A model generated the notes under the pieces. That model saw nothing but the letters and a program-made list of their open reading frames with translations. It had not been told where the DNA came from and ran no database searches. A stretch of 64,000 bases of DNA, from contig OX438751.1 in NCBI GenBank assembly GCA_949316235.1, positions 9,324,413 to 9,388,412 of the forward strand, written 5' to 3'. The DNA comes from Oegoconia quadripuncta (lineage: Eukaryota; Arthropoda; Insecta; Lepidoptera; Autostichidae). The position numbers and the translations under genes are program-made. Shown piece by piece: positions 45,691 through 55,647 of this stretch (position 1 is its first letter; each line of letters starts with the position of its first letter).

Positions 45691-46020
45691 CGCCTCCGTG
45701 GCTCAATGAAAACAATATTGGGTTTACGATTCGGAGGTCGCGGGTTCGATCCCCAGCGGGGTACATGTTTAAGTACTCGGTTTGGTTGGTGGTAGGGCAT
45801 TTTAAATGTTCGCCTGGCTAGCTACCACCATCTTATCTAAATCTGCCGCCAAGCAGCAATGTTAATAACATTGTTGTGTTCCGGTTATCAGAGATAAGAT
45901 AGCCAGTCCCCTAAATGTGTATGCTTTCCGGGTCAGTATGCTTCCACCTTCGACCTCATCTTCACTTAACATCAGGTGTGACTGCGGTCAAGTACCAACC
46001 CGTTGTGCATAAAAAAAAAA
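45691..46020 (+). repeat. SINE A, most complete copy
   Basis: Head CGCCTCCGTGGCTCAATGAA with B box CGGGTTCGATCCCCAGCGGG. Body GGTGGTAGGGCATTTTAAAT, GCTAGCTACCACCATCTTAT, GTTCCGGTTATCAGAGATAA, CTTCACTTAACATCAGGTGT and the tail CGTTGTGCATAAAAAAAAAA. It serves as the reference copy for the family. The A box (TGGCTCAATG) and B box keep the spacing of a tRNA-derived pol III promoter. Confidence 0.93.
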
Positions 46021-46111
46021 CTGTTTTTAAACAAACACATATATAAATTAAGGAATAGAAACGGATTAAAAATTGATCAACGCCTTCAGATTTAAATTTA
46101 CTTGTAACTAT

Positions 46112-46337
46112 AACTTCCCGCCCGCGGTTTCGCCTGCGTGGAATATCCTTATCGCAGATATGTTTAATTTGTTTATACCGCGGGAACTACTCATTTTATC
46201 GGAATAAAAATAGTCTATGCCTTAATCCAAGGTATGTTCTACTTGCATACTAAATTTCATCCAAAGCCGTTCATCCGTTTTGCTTTGATTGTGCTACAAA
46301 CATACATATAAACTTTCGCATTTTTTAATATTAGATA
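46112..46337 (+). repeat. CTAG element D, copy
   Basis: AACTTCCCGCCCGCGGTTTC, GCAGATATGTTTAATTTGTT, ACTACTCATTTTATCGGAAT, AATTTCATCCAAAGCCGTTC and TTTCGCATTTTTTAATATTA G. The CTAG head has mutated. Confidence 0.75.
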
Positions 46338-46622
46338 GTGTTACACTGTTAATCATTAAATTATTCAACTATGTCTATATTTTATAAACATAATTAACAT
46401 CGAGTCTTTTCTATTTAGCACAATTCTATTAAATTTTATTCAACAAGTAAACAATTAAACTATCCATTGATTCAATAATATAATTTTTTATTGTGTAATA
46501 TTAACGATTATTGTATAATGAAAAAAAACCTTATCTATTGAGTCTACCAATGTCGTTGCATGATGAAAAAACCTGCCACTTTTGCGAAACAAGGATTGTT
46601 GTATCTAATCAACTAATATAAA

Positions 46623-46880
46623 CTAGCTTTCCGCCCGCAGCTTCGTCTGTGTGCAATGATTTTATCGCGGAAATTTGTTTATTCTACGGGAACTACTCAC
46701 TTTATCGGGACAAAAAATATCCTATATCTTAATACAGAGTATGTTCTACCTACATCTACTAAATTTCATCCAAATCCGTTCAAACGTTTTGCCGTTATTG
46801 AGCAACAAACAAACAAACATCTACACTTTCGCATTTATAGTATTATTCTAACGCAGGCGAAGCCGCAGTCGGAACACTAG
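46623..46880 (+). repeat. CTAG element D copy followed by an inverted head
   Basis: The direct copy begins CTAGCTTTCCGCCCGCAGCT and ends TTTCGCATTTATAGTATTA. At once after it, AACGCAGGCGAAGCCGCAGT CGGAA...CTAG (46850-46880) is the complement of the family head. The structure therefore ends as it begins, in opposite orientation. Confidence 0.8.
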
Positions 46881-47344
46881 TATACTATAATCGTTTGTCT
46901 ATTGTCAATTAACAAACATATTTTCCTACATAAATGTGGTAACAATAATTTGGTTGACAAAAGTGTTGGTTCCTAGGGGGCGGTTAGCTCGAGTCCCCAT
47001 TAATTACGCCAAAGTGGTGTTGAACAATGCTATTGTGCCTACTTAATGCAAACCAGACTCGGCACTAATTAGCTGCATTTAGATATTAAATGAGAGCGCG
47101 ACGCGGTTTCGACTATTATTACTATGTATTTTAAGTACTCTATTTGACACATCAAAATCTGAAACATATTGAGTAAAGTGGTTGTAAAGTTTGCGTTAGA
47201 GATAATTCAATTAATTTAGTGCAGATCCAATAGTTTATATCTTCAAATTATGTTCTTTTCCTTCAATAAACTAGTACATCCAGCTGCAACTGAAACTATA
47301 CCCTCATCTATCTTCCAAAGAAAATCACTCGTGCACTTGTCGCG
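46881..47344. other. Single-copy block with homeodomain-type motifs
   Basis: 46965-47115 has mixed composition: GGGGGCGGTTAGCTCGAGTC, CCCATTAATTACGCCAAAGT, CGGCACTAATTAGCTGCATT and GAGAGCGCGACGCGG. Two near-palindromic TAATTA sites occur within about 75 bp. A regulatory role is possible but unproven. Confidence 0.3.
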
Positions 47345-47684
47345 TAGCCGCATTCGCTATTCGTTTGCGGTTAGCGCAGTTAAGCAATATCTAGCGCGAT
47401 CAGTTCTTGGATGGGTGACCATCAGTGGCATTTTAATACGAGTGTTTCCATGCTTCAGAGAGCACGTTAAATAGTGGGTCCCGTTTGTTTTCAATTGAAG
47501 GCAGTCGTTAAATCAAGTCGGTGGACTACAGAGGCTGCTTAAAAACACTAACTGTCAGATGGTCACTAGTCTGACAGAAATCCACTGGGCCCGCTTGGTG
47601 GACTATGGTTCATACCCTCTCCCTGTGAGCGTGGACTGTGCCCCAATAGTGGAGACGTGCAAGGTTGTTGATGAAGAAAACGAA
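47345..47684 (+). repeat. 5S rRNA-derived SINE, full-length copy
   Basis: The head contains GCAGTTAAGCAATATCTAGC and TCAGTTCTTGGATGGGTGAC C. These match in order the 5S rRNA segment GTTAAGCAxCGTCGGGC…GTACTTGGATGGGTGACC, which includes the internal box C region. The body carries CTTCAGAGAGCACGTTAAAT, TTTCAATTGAAGGCAGTCGT, CTGGGCCCGCTTGGTGGACT and AATAGTGGAGACGTGCAAGG, ending GTTGATGAAGAAAA. It is not a functional 5S gene: it diverges from 5S outside the box and has a 250-bp non-5S body shared by three other copies in the window. Confidence 0.85.
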
Positions 47685-47744
47685 GACGGTGCGTAATGCA
47701 GCTTGCATGGTACTGTCAGGACATGAAATTTTGATACCCATAGC

Positions 47745-48396
47745 TTCAAATCAAATCAAATCATTTATTTGCAAGAATACATAGTTTACAATTACAGGGT
47801 GTTATTGTTAAAAAAAGTCATTGTATTCAATCTGCATGCAAGTGTGCAAATTTTTTGTCACATCAAGTTGGATGTCTTGTCTAATCATTATACTAAAGCT
47901 ACATAAAATTACATTATTTAAATTGAAGATATTCACTAACACTATAATAGCAGTGGTCCTGAAGCCACTTTATTAAGTGCACCTTGAACAGTTTCCCCTC
48001 TAATAATTTTAGTTTGTCAGGAAGTTTATTATATATTACTATACACATATTAAAAACATTTCTTTTATATATATCTTTATGGCAAGGAGGCTGATATAAT
48101 AAGTATACATATTGAGCTCTGGTATGTCGAGAAGAACAATCCTTGCGATTCTTAAAATAATCAGGATGAGACTTTACAAATAGGCAAATATCTCTGATAT
48201 ACCTACACGGCAGAGGAAGTATGTTAAATTTTTTAAATATGGGCTTGCAACTATCTGTAAACCACGCATTGTCAATAACTCGCACACACCTCTTCTGCAA
48301 TTTGAAGACTTTGTTCATCTCGACTGAGTTACCCCAAAGCACGAGTCCGTAACCCATTCTTTTGCCTTGCACGATATTATTAACACAATAGATCTA
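47745..48396 (-). mobile_element. 5'-truncated non-LTR retrotransposon (Jockey/CR1-like)
   Basis: Minus-strand copy. It contains the end of ORF2 (see the pseudogene entry), a 3' UTR of about 170 bp, and at the 3' terminus TTTGATTTGATTTGA (plus strand TCAAATCAAATCAAATCA at 47747), a simple-repeat tail typical of this LINE group. The 5' end is lost near a stop at 48394, as expected of truncated reverse transcription. Confidence 0.8.
47914..48396 (-). pseudogene. Reverse transcriptase C-terminal fragment
   Basis: An open stretch of about 160 codons, from the codon after the stop at 48394-48396 to a terminal stop at 47914. Recognisable residues are GYGLVLWGNS, KVFKLQKRCVRVI, DSCKPIFKKFNILPLPCRYI and FNMCIVIYNKLPDKLKLLEG. 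These match the conserved region after the RT core of insect Jockey/CR1-type ORF2 (…WGNS…F.LQKR.VR.I…SC.PLF..L.IL…YI…NKLP..IK). Catalytic RT motifs (including YADD) and endonuclease are upstream and missing. The frame is intact across the fragment, so it is not very old, but it cannot encode an active enzyme. The apparent first residue is a GTG codon, not a true start. Confidence 0.85.
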
Positions 48397-48493
48397 GTAC
48401 GTTAGGGGTATACTTTTAGCTGCAGCTGACAGTACCTATAGCTACCTATGTATAACTATAAGTGAAAATTTAGGTAGGCTGGTCTGTGTGCAA

Positions 48494-48669
48494 AGTGTAA
48501 GTGTTGTCTCGTTTTTAACTTTAACATCGCGTTCGCGTTTACGAAAAAAGTCCCTATGAAAAAAATCGTTTTGCAAACTATCCGCTAGAGGCGCTGCACA
48601 TTTCTCCATACAAATCGTCACGTAAACGTGAACGCGGTAGTAAAGTTAAGTCGAAACAAAACTTACACT
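48494..48669. mobile_element. Palindromic MITE, 176 bp
   Basis: Starts AGTGTAAGTGTTG and ends with its complement ACTTACACT. The inner arms CGCGTTCGCGTTTACG and CGTAAACGTGAACGCG are also inverted. The arms pair over about 50 bp with mismatches, leaving a middle containing GCTAGAGGCGCTGC. No coding sequence and no certain target duplication. Confidence 0.75.
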
Positions 48670-48696
48670 CGGCCCTCAGATACAATAACACCAAAC

Positions 48697-48850
48697 AGGT
48701 GTGTTAAAAGCTTAACCGGCTTAACCGATTTTCATCAAACATGGCTAATAACCTGTTCCCTAGTTGCCGCACTCAACTATTTGAGTGCGGCAACTAGGGG
48801 ATAGGTTATTACTGAGATACATTCGCAAAAAGACTAAACACACACACACT
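48697..48850 (+). repeat. Repeat W copy with internal hairpin
   Basis: The start GTTAAAAGCTTAACCGGCTT with AACCGATTTTCATCAAACAT GGCTAAT matches repeat W at 16.85 kb. Within it, 48746-48776 and 48781-48811 form a 31-bp inverted repeat with two mismatches and a 4-nt loop (CTAT). The core is TAGTTGCCGCACTCAA. Confidence 0.7.
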
Positions 48851-49159
48851 GACAAACACAATACTGTCAAACATCTAATGTCGTTTTACGCGCAAGTAAT
48901 TATCTTCGCACTAAAATTACATATAAAACAGGAAAGATTATTATCTTTAATTTAAAAAATAAAAATAAAAGATGTGTCAAGTTATGTAGGTATCTAACAA
49001 ATAATAATTGGTTCAATAACTTAATTAGGTATATTTTATTAATTGAATCCAATATGTTACGGGAATAATCTTACACAATTTTCATTTACCAATAACGTTA
49101 GTTTTAATTTGATAACACCAAACACATTGCAAAATTCCCAAACCTCAGGTTTCAGCAGA
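48851..49159. other. No gene recognised
   Basis: AT-rich single-copy sequence. A 75-codon frame (49043-49270) overlaps repeat U. Confidence 0.25.
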
Positions 49160-49325
49160 ACAAAAATCCATACACTGAGCTGTAGCCTTTTTGTATACTG
49201 CGGCACACACATAATATTTGTTGTTTCTGTACTTGTGTTTTATTGTTTTAGTTGTATTTTTCATATGTAAGATTTGTTATGTATGTGTACATGGATGCAA
49301 ATAAATGCTTATCTATATATCTAAG
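49160..49325 (+). repeat. Repeat U (retroelement 3' end), copy 1
   Basis: ACTGCGGCACACACATAATA, GTACTTGTGTTTTATTGTTT TAG, GTAAGATTTGTTATGTATGT and GCAAATAAATGCTTATCTAT recur at 61790-61955. The AATAAA signal followed by (ATCT)n-like sequence fits a non-LTR 3' end. Confidence 0.65.
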
Positions 49326-50579
49326 TAATTTAAATTGAATTTAGAAAACCTCAAAGAGACTATGAAAATATAATTCAGATAATCAAACAAAATAATATCA
49401 TCCAGGTGTACAAGGTTATTTATTGCATACCTGAAACCTGAAATTAGTTTGGTCAGAGGTAAGTATAGAATCGATTCCGGCTATAAAAATATGGAAATAT
49501 TTTTTTTCTTTAATTATTTATGTAACTAAGGAATGATAAACACCCTACGAACGGAAACATAGCAATAACTGAATTCGCAACAATCCTTTATTTATTTTAA
49601 TTTTTTCCAGCTATATTGTTTATACAAATGACCTAATGGCTAATAACAATCGTTTTGGCGTTACAATGCCACGGACATACATAGGCATAAAACTTTACAC
49701 CATGGATTATAAAAACTTTTATAAAGACTTAGGGACCCCTGACGACTACCTGCCCTATTTCCAAACTTGTCCTGATACTATCATGTGCTAGATCTCTCCT
49801 TTTCGGTACGTAAAAAAACTAAGTGTTGGTGGTGTAAATATTATATTAGATATTACCTATGAAATTGGCGTTTTGTATGAAGAATTTCATTAAGACTGTT
49901 TTCTCCGTACAAACATTTTTGTTTTTTTTTTTTGGCAACGGCAAATCCAAATTTAGCTAAACTTTGTGCGTATTATCGGATAACATTCAAGGCAGCGTTA
50001 ATTTTTAAAAGTAACCGCTTTATAAAAGTTTCAGCGAAACTAAAAATGATTATGAGAAGCACATGAAAAGATTTCATGAAAATTAAAAAATATTTCATGT
50101 GAAACCTTAAAAAAAAATCCATTTTCCAAATAAAAAACAAATTTTGTAGCTTTGAAAATCGCACGAATTGGTACATATGATTAACGAAGAAAAAAAACTC
50201 CAATTTCATAGGTAAAGACCCAATATAATTGCAATGTCTAAGTAGGTATAGGTACATAGGTATATTTAGATCCAACTTGGATTACCGAATGATCAACAAA
50301 GATACTCTATCTCCATTACTACGAGATTTCCAACACACACGTCGTGTCTCCAGCCGTACCCACGTACGGTAGGTACCCACGCCTGTGTAAATTGCACTCG
50401 GTAAGCGAATGGTCGTCCGGTGTAAATTTTTTATGACCTCGGTGCGAGCTTCCTCTTCGGATAATAAATTGGAGGTTCCCTTCTGTCCTCTAGCCAGGTA
50501 GGGTGCCTACATATACATGTAGGTTTCTTTAAATCCAGTTTAGGGAATTTTTAGACGTTTCAACAGCGTTACACATCTC
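49326..50579. other. No gene recognised
   Basis: CCAATTTCATAGGTAAAGAC (50201) and TACCTATGAAATTGGCG (49855) are inverted, as are several TTTCATGAAAAT-type blocks near 50085. Together with two TTTTTTTT runs (49920, 50110) this suggests an old inverted-repeat element between about 49855 and 50220 with arms of roughly 15-20 bp. The 100-codon minus-strand frame there has no domain. Confidence 0.3.
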
Positions 50580-51006
50580 CAATATTCTTCTCCTCACAGC
50601 CTCCTCTCAGTGGGAGAGTGTAAGAGCCAGTGCTGATTTTTTTTATGCACAACGGGTTAGCATTTGACCTCAATCACACTTGATGTTAAGTGAAGATGAG
50701 GCCGAAGCGTACTGACCCGGAAACCCAAATAATTTGGGGAACGCCAGTTCCGGTTGTGAGAGATAAGATAGCCATATCTTATCTCTCACAACCGGAACAC
50801 AACAATGCTATTAACATTGCTGTTTGGCGGCAGATTTAGATAAGAGGGTGGTAGCTAGCCAGGCGGACATTTAAAATGTCCTACCACCAACCAATGGCAC
50901 CAATCAATGATTGGTGGATTTATGTTAGACTACTGGCCACCTGACAGCCAGTATTTTTAAGCCGCCACTGTTGGCCACCGACTTGGCTTAACGAGTGCCT
51001 ACAATA
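50580..51006 (-). repeat. 5S-derived SINE body, split by a SINE A insertion
   Basis: The 3' part on the plus strand is CTCACAGCCTCCTCTCAGTG GGAGAG (50597-50625). After the SINE A the remainder resumes with CAATGATTGGTGGATTTATG, GGCCACCTGACAGCCAGTAT and CACCGACTTGGC. These mirror the layout of the intact inverted fragment at 15290-15512. The 5S-like head is missing. Confidence 0.75.
50638..50893 (-). repeat. SINE A inserted in a 5S-derived SINE, with internal inverted duplication
   Basis: It begins with a T run and TATGCACAACGGGTTAGCAT, then CACACTTGATGTTAAGTGAA and finally AGCTAGCCAGGCGGACATTT. At 50747-50769 and 50776-50798 two 23-bp perfect arms (GTTCCGGTTGTGAGAGATAA GAT and complement) flank a 6-nt loop. 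Other copies carry this segment once, so a local inverted duplication occurred here. The tRNA-like head is absent. Confidence 0.85.
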
Positions 51007-53202
51007 TACATTAGACGCAGTATATTTATCTACAAAACTTGGCTAACGTCAAAAAATATAAAACGTAGAAAATGTCAAACTTACGATTATTCGGATTTGA
51101 AAACAAAAGGGCGTCGGGAATGTGAATGTTGTTTATTTTCAAAAATGCGAACATGAATTTGTAATTTCTACATGCGCAATAAAAAGCGAAAAACTCAAAA
51201 ATCGCACCCCTGGAACAGAATATGTGTAATAGAGCACTAAGGGCCGTATTAATAAATCGATGTTGAATTAAGATCGTGTCTCAGTCTCAATACAATTTTT
51301 TCTGATACTGTTTTAATATGCAATGGATTCTCAAACGTCAATTTAAGGTCATCTTTATCATGAGAACGGTTTATTAAGGGCCTAAGTTAGGTACGATCTG
51401 ACTCTACGGTTTATTCAAGCTCTCCGTTATCTTTACACATAACTTAATTTAGCCGACTTCTTTCATAAAATTGTTTAAATGTAGTAATTTCAACTATCAC
51501 TGTTTCGACTTTCGACCGATATTCGTAACAACCTATGCAGATCAAAATACTCGTACTTTTAAATTGTGAGCCATTTTATAAACATTGAATGTGTGGAATG
51601 AACAACATTATTATTCAATGAAACATTAATTGAAATGCTGACTGATGAAACTAGCACTTCATATAATGCTTTTGTATAACTTTCGGTATTTATCAACTTC
51701 GCTAAATATATACTGGGCAAACATAATAAGATTTGTTTATACAAATGCGATATTTCTATCAGTCATATCTATTTATAGATGTTCACTAAAATGTGATCAC
51801 AACTCGCGAACTATACTAATAGAATAGAGAAAAGAAATGTTATCCAATAACAGTGTATTACGTACCTATGAGCATTGATGAGAAGTTATACTTGTAACAG
51901 AATTCTTCTGAAGCTCCTCGATATTATATTATTGGTTTTCCCGAAGCTACTCGGGAGTTGTGGCGACGAATGAGACATTGTTAAATGTAGTATGTGTTTT
52001 GCCACTAACGTTGTCTTTTAAGAATGAAATATGTATAGGGGACGGCGAGTATGGTTGTCACAAGGGTGTGTGGAAACTATCTTACAAAACAAACAGCAGC
52101 TCCTTTATAGACGCACGGTAATCCCCCATAGTCGCGAACCGTTTAATAGACACGACTTGTTTGCTGATTTCAAGTACGCAAAGATTTGCTGTACTAATCA
52201 ATCAAAATTTTATCAACGAGTGTCTTTATTACACTAATGACTGATATAGATAGGTATAAAAACGTTCAATTGTGTTTAAAATTTAGGCCGCGCATCTAAG
52301 CGCGTAATCTATAATTTCAATATACGACTTACTCGTACATATTACTTTATACTGAAACTAAATATAATTTATATTTTTTGGGATTTTCTCTCATGTATCT
52401 TTCACTTTTGCTACTGCATATCGCGAATTTGTAAAAATTGTACCGCCCTTTTACTTCAAATGTACCAGGATTGCAGAAGCTATTATCCTATAAGAGGTTG
52501 GATGGTCCCCAGGCGCGTGCTTGTACGGCCGCACCGCAAACTCGCCCTCACCCGCTCGATCTCGATGACACAAACACATTTGTGGCCATTCTCAACCTAC
52601 TTTACATTTGTTTATGTTTTATTTAAATTATTGTATGGTTGTAGAAAAGGTAGTTAATGCATGAAACTGTGCAAATAAACATTAAAACACATTTACCTTG
52701 CGATTATATGGTTAAACTACTTATGAGCCATAGAATCTTTGTATTGGAGCATACACAACAGCTCAGATAGACAAACTGTGTCTACTGTATGATATATATG
52801 GTTTTAAATTTTTGAAAATGGTACTGTAAACGTATCATTCAATCATGTGACGATCACCAACCGTATAAGGACGTAGCTTTCTTCGGTAGATATGTAAATA
52901 TTATTCTAATATTTTATTTTATATTTTATTTTTTTTGACAACGATTCCACTTTGAATTTCTTCCCTAGATTATTTAAATCCACTTGGATCTCTTAATTGA
53001 TATATAATTAAAAAGTATTTCTATTTGTCATATTTTGTAGTAGCGTAAAAATGAATTCTCACTATAGTATAGTATTAGATAGATGTTTTTTATAGTATCG
53101 AACGATATTTCGGAATTATGATAAACGTATCTTAAATTAAATTTTACTTATAAATATTATCCAAAGACATACACTAATCAGATGATAAATTTTAAAATGT
53201 TT
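51007..53202. other. Single-copy tract, no gene recognised
   Basis: AT-rich overall. Less AT-rich pieces lie at 52030-52240 and 52440-52600 (ATGGTCCCCAGGCGCGTGCT, CGCAAACTCGCCCTCACCC), with short overlapping frames that show no domain. Confidence 0.25.
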
Positions 53203-53520
53203 AAACCATGTTTATTTAATTCAATTAATTAGTGTAATTCCTGTTTACTGATAACTCAACTCCTGATTGCGAACAACTTTCCACTAGGAACCATAGCCGA
53301 ATTCAGCTGAAAGTTGTTAAACTGCCATACTAAATAAAAGTGGCTTCACAATTTTGCTTTTTTTGATCGATGTCGACGGGTTCCTGGGGGAAATGATGTT
53401 CTTAATCAAGAGTGGTGTTACCAGTTAATTACACAAATTATTCACCCTGTATTATCTTAGAAACAGCTAATACCTATTGCTATCAAAGTAATAGCTAAAA
53501 ACCATCTTACAAATAATAAA
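53203..53520 (+). repeat. Direct duplicate containing an ACTCCTGATT MITE core, copy 1
   Basis: Near-identical over about 310 bp to 54941-55258. Shared blocks include TTTATTTAATTCAATT, CAACTTTCCACTAGGAACCA, CATACTAAATAAAAGT, CGACGGGTTCCTGG, ATGATGTTCTTAATCAAGAG and TCACCCTGTATTATCTTAGA through CCATCTTACAAATAAT. The inner part has inverted ends (ACTCCTGATT…AACTTTCC versus GGAAATGATGTTCTTAATCAAGAG) and is related to the MITE at 23.4 kb. Confidence 0.85.
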
Positions 53521-54435
53521 ACTTGTACAAGATCCAACTAGAAATATACAACCTTACAGTACACAAAACAAGATCTTTTGCCTAACAGAGCTGACCAGCT
53601 CAAGCTGCAAGCATTCGTCAGATCATTTTCACCTCCCACGCTATATACCGAGTATAGTTTACCTATTATAATCACTTTTTATTAGCCTGTTCCGAAATAA
53701 CTACTGTTTTACGGAAGCACCATTTTGCGGGTATTCCACTTTAATTACCTCTCAAATCTTCCGACAAATGAACCAGGCTATAAAACGGACGGGGAGTTCA
53801 TAAACCTCTACTTTATTACTTACTACTCCACTAGAAATTTCTTCAAACCAATTTTAGCGGAATATTGCTGGCATGTAAAATCAGTTATATTGTTTACTAG
53901 CTTTCTGCCCGCGGCTTCACCCGCGTGTCTTTACTTTGAAACCGAGACTTACATATATACGCTCTCAGACAAACCCATTAATTTGGTTTTGAGGACTTAG
54001 CTTATTACCAAGTACAGGACTAACTGAAATAGTGCCCAGAGGTCAAATAGTATCTTGTTTAGTAGTCATTTATATAACAAATCAATTCAACTGCATGTGT
54101 TGCATGAGTTAAACATGCTCTAATTATACCTTGTCAATGGTCGTCGTACGCAACGCATATGGGAACTAACTTTTAACGAATATAAATACTCAGGCAATGA
54201 ATTGCTTTGTAAATATTTGCACTAGTCATGTCAAAAAATTTCAACTGGCATTGTACTTAAGGTACAATAAATGTAATGTCCATCGTCATCAGATTCAGGT
54301 ACATTCTGTTCCTTACTTTGATGAATATGTGATACCTCCAAATTAGTTTCACTATACCGAATATGTAAGCACAAACGGCAAGATATTCAAAATCTGATTA
54401 ATACGACTATAAATGTAAACAGTACCCCAGACTTT
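53521..54435. other. Unassigned sequence with an element D head
   Basis: At 53897-53930 CTAGCTTTCTGCCCGCGGCT TCACCCGCGT is the start of element D, but the family body does not follow. The 91-codon frame at 53725-54000 crosses it and is not a gene. Confidence 0.4.
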
Positions 54436-54527
54436 AATTTTTTTTTATCCACAACGGGTTAGCACTTGACCTCAATCACACCTGATGTTAAATGAAGATA
54501 AGAAGGTGGTAGCGTACTGACCCGGAC
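54436..54527 (-). repeat. SINE A, inverted 3'-end fragment
   Basis: TTTTTTTTATCCACAACGGG, ACTTGACCTCAATCACACCT and GATGTTAAATGAAGATAAGA followed by GCGTACTGACCCGGAC. Internally deleted. Confidence 0.8.
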
Positions 54528-54571
54528 TGAGCGTGCTTTCTTCATTCCAAACTATATATAGCGGATTATTT

Positions 54572-54720
54572 TTTTTTACCTTAAGGAAAAATAGGGCACA
54601 TTAGGTAAGTGAAATAGAAGGTATTGGCATAGGTAGTTTCATTTTTAGTTTTTTACATATGCCAATAACTTCTATTTCACTTACCTAATATGTCCTATTT
54701 TTTCCTTACGGTAAAAAAAA
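54572..54720. mobile_element. Foldback/MITE with ~60-bp arms
   Basis: Left arm TTTACCTTAAGGAAAAATAG, CACATTAGGTAAGTGAAATA, GAAGGTATTGGCATA. Right arm TATGCCAATAACTTCTATTT, CACTTACCTAATATGTCCTA, TTTTTTCCTTACGGTAAAAA. The arms pair almost throughout with a loop of about 27 nt rich in T. It lies between the two 0.3-kb direct duplicates. No coding capacity. Confidence 0.85.
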
Positions 54721-54940
54721 CTCATCCGGTATATTCAATTATCCCTACCTACTATCTATTATATAATGTGTTACGTACGAGTACCTACCAAATTTACTTA
54801 TTGTACAAAATGTATGGGGAAGACATTATTGTCTGTAACACAGTTTTTAACTACCACAGACAACAAAGCTTCAACAAGTTGTGTTATTTATTTCGGTTCA
54901 ATAAAATATTGCATATTGTTTTAATTTTAAATTTATAAAT

Positions 54941-55258
54941 CATGCTTATTTAATTCAATTTAATTAGTGTAATTCCTATTTACTGGTAACTCAACTCCTG
55001 ATTAGGAACAACTTTCCACTAGGAACCATAGCCGAATTCAGCTGAAAGTTGTTAGACTGCCATACTAAATAAAAGTAGCTTCAGAATTTAGCTTTTTTCC
55101 ATCGAATTCGACGGGTTCCTGGAGGAAATGATGTTCTTAATCAAGAGTGCTGTTACCAGTTAAGGAATTACAGGAATTATTCACCCTGTATTATCTTAGA
55201 AACAGCTAATACCTATTGCTATCAAAGTAATAGCTAAAAACCATCTTACAAATAATAT
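54941..55258 (+). repeat. Direct duplicate containing an ACTCCTGATT MITE core, copy 2
   Basis: Partner of 53203-53520 at an offset of about 1.74 kb. Differences are few, for example TGGTAACTC versus TGATAACTC and a small insertion AAGGAATTAC in GTTACCAGTTAAGG. Similarity ends beyond AAATAAT. Confidence 0.85.
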
Positions 55259-55647
55259 TAACCTTGCAATAAGTATAAGAAAATAGGCCATAAACTCAAG
55301 CAAATTAATCTATTGTCCGACCCGGCGCCCGAGCGAGACTAATGGTCCTGCAATATCTGTGCAAGACATGTGATACTGAATAGACCTCAGAACAACTAGG
55401 CAATTGCACTAGATCCACCTCGAGATAGGTGACATGTCAGTTTATTACCATAGAGTTGTGTGTGTCCTAGTTAATAGAGTATTGAGTAAAATATTCGTAA
55501 CAAAGAGTTCATAGGGATCCTATGTTAGGAATTTTCTAATGAGAATTAAACTGCAGACACGTGATATAATTTTCTACGGCTTAATCTGCAAGCGTGCTAA
55601 CTTCTTCAAATACAATTTTCCAGTATAGACGCAGAAATATAAAATAA
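55259..55647. other. No gene recognised
   Basis: Contains a GC-richer stretch at 55318-55345 (CGACCCGGCGCCCGAGCGAG). Otherwise unassigned. Confidence 0.25.

Noticed and set aside
47370..47425. Functional 5S rRNA gene
   Set aside because: Only the internal promoter region is close to 5S; the flanks diverge and the unit is fused to a dispersed SINE body.
47914..48372. Intact host gene of 152 residues
   Set aside because: The residues match the C-terminal part of a non-LTR reverse transcriptase, the first codon is GTG, and a 3' UTR with a LINE tail follows.
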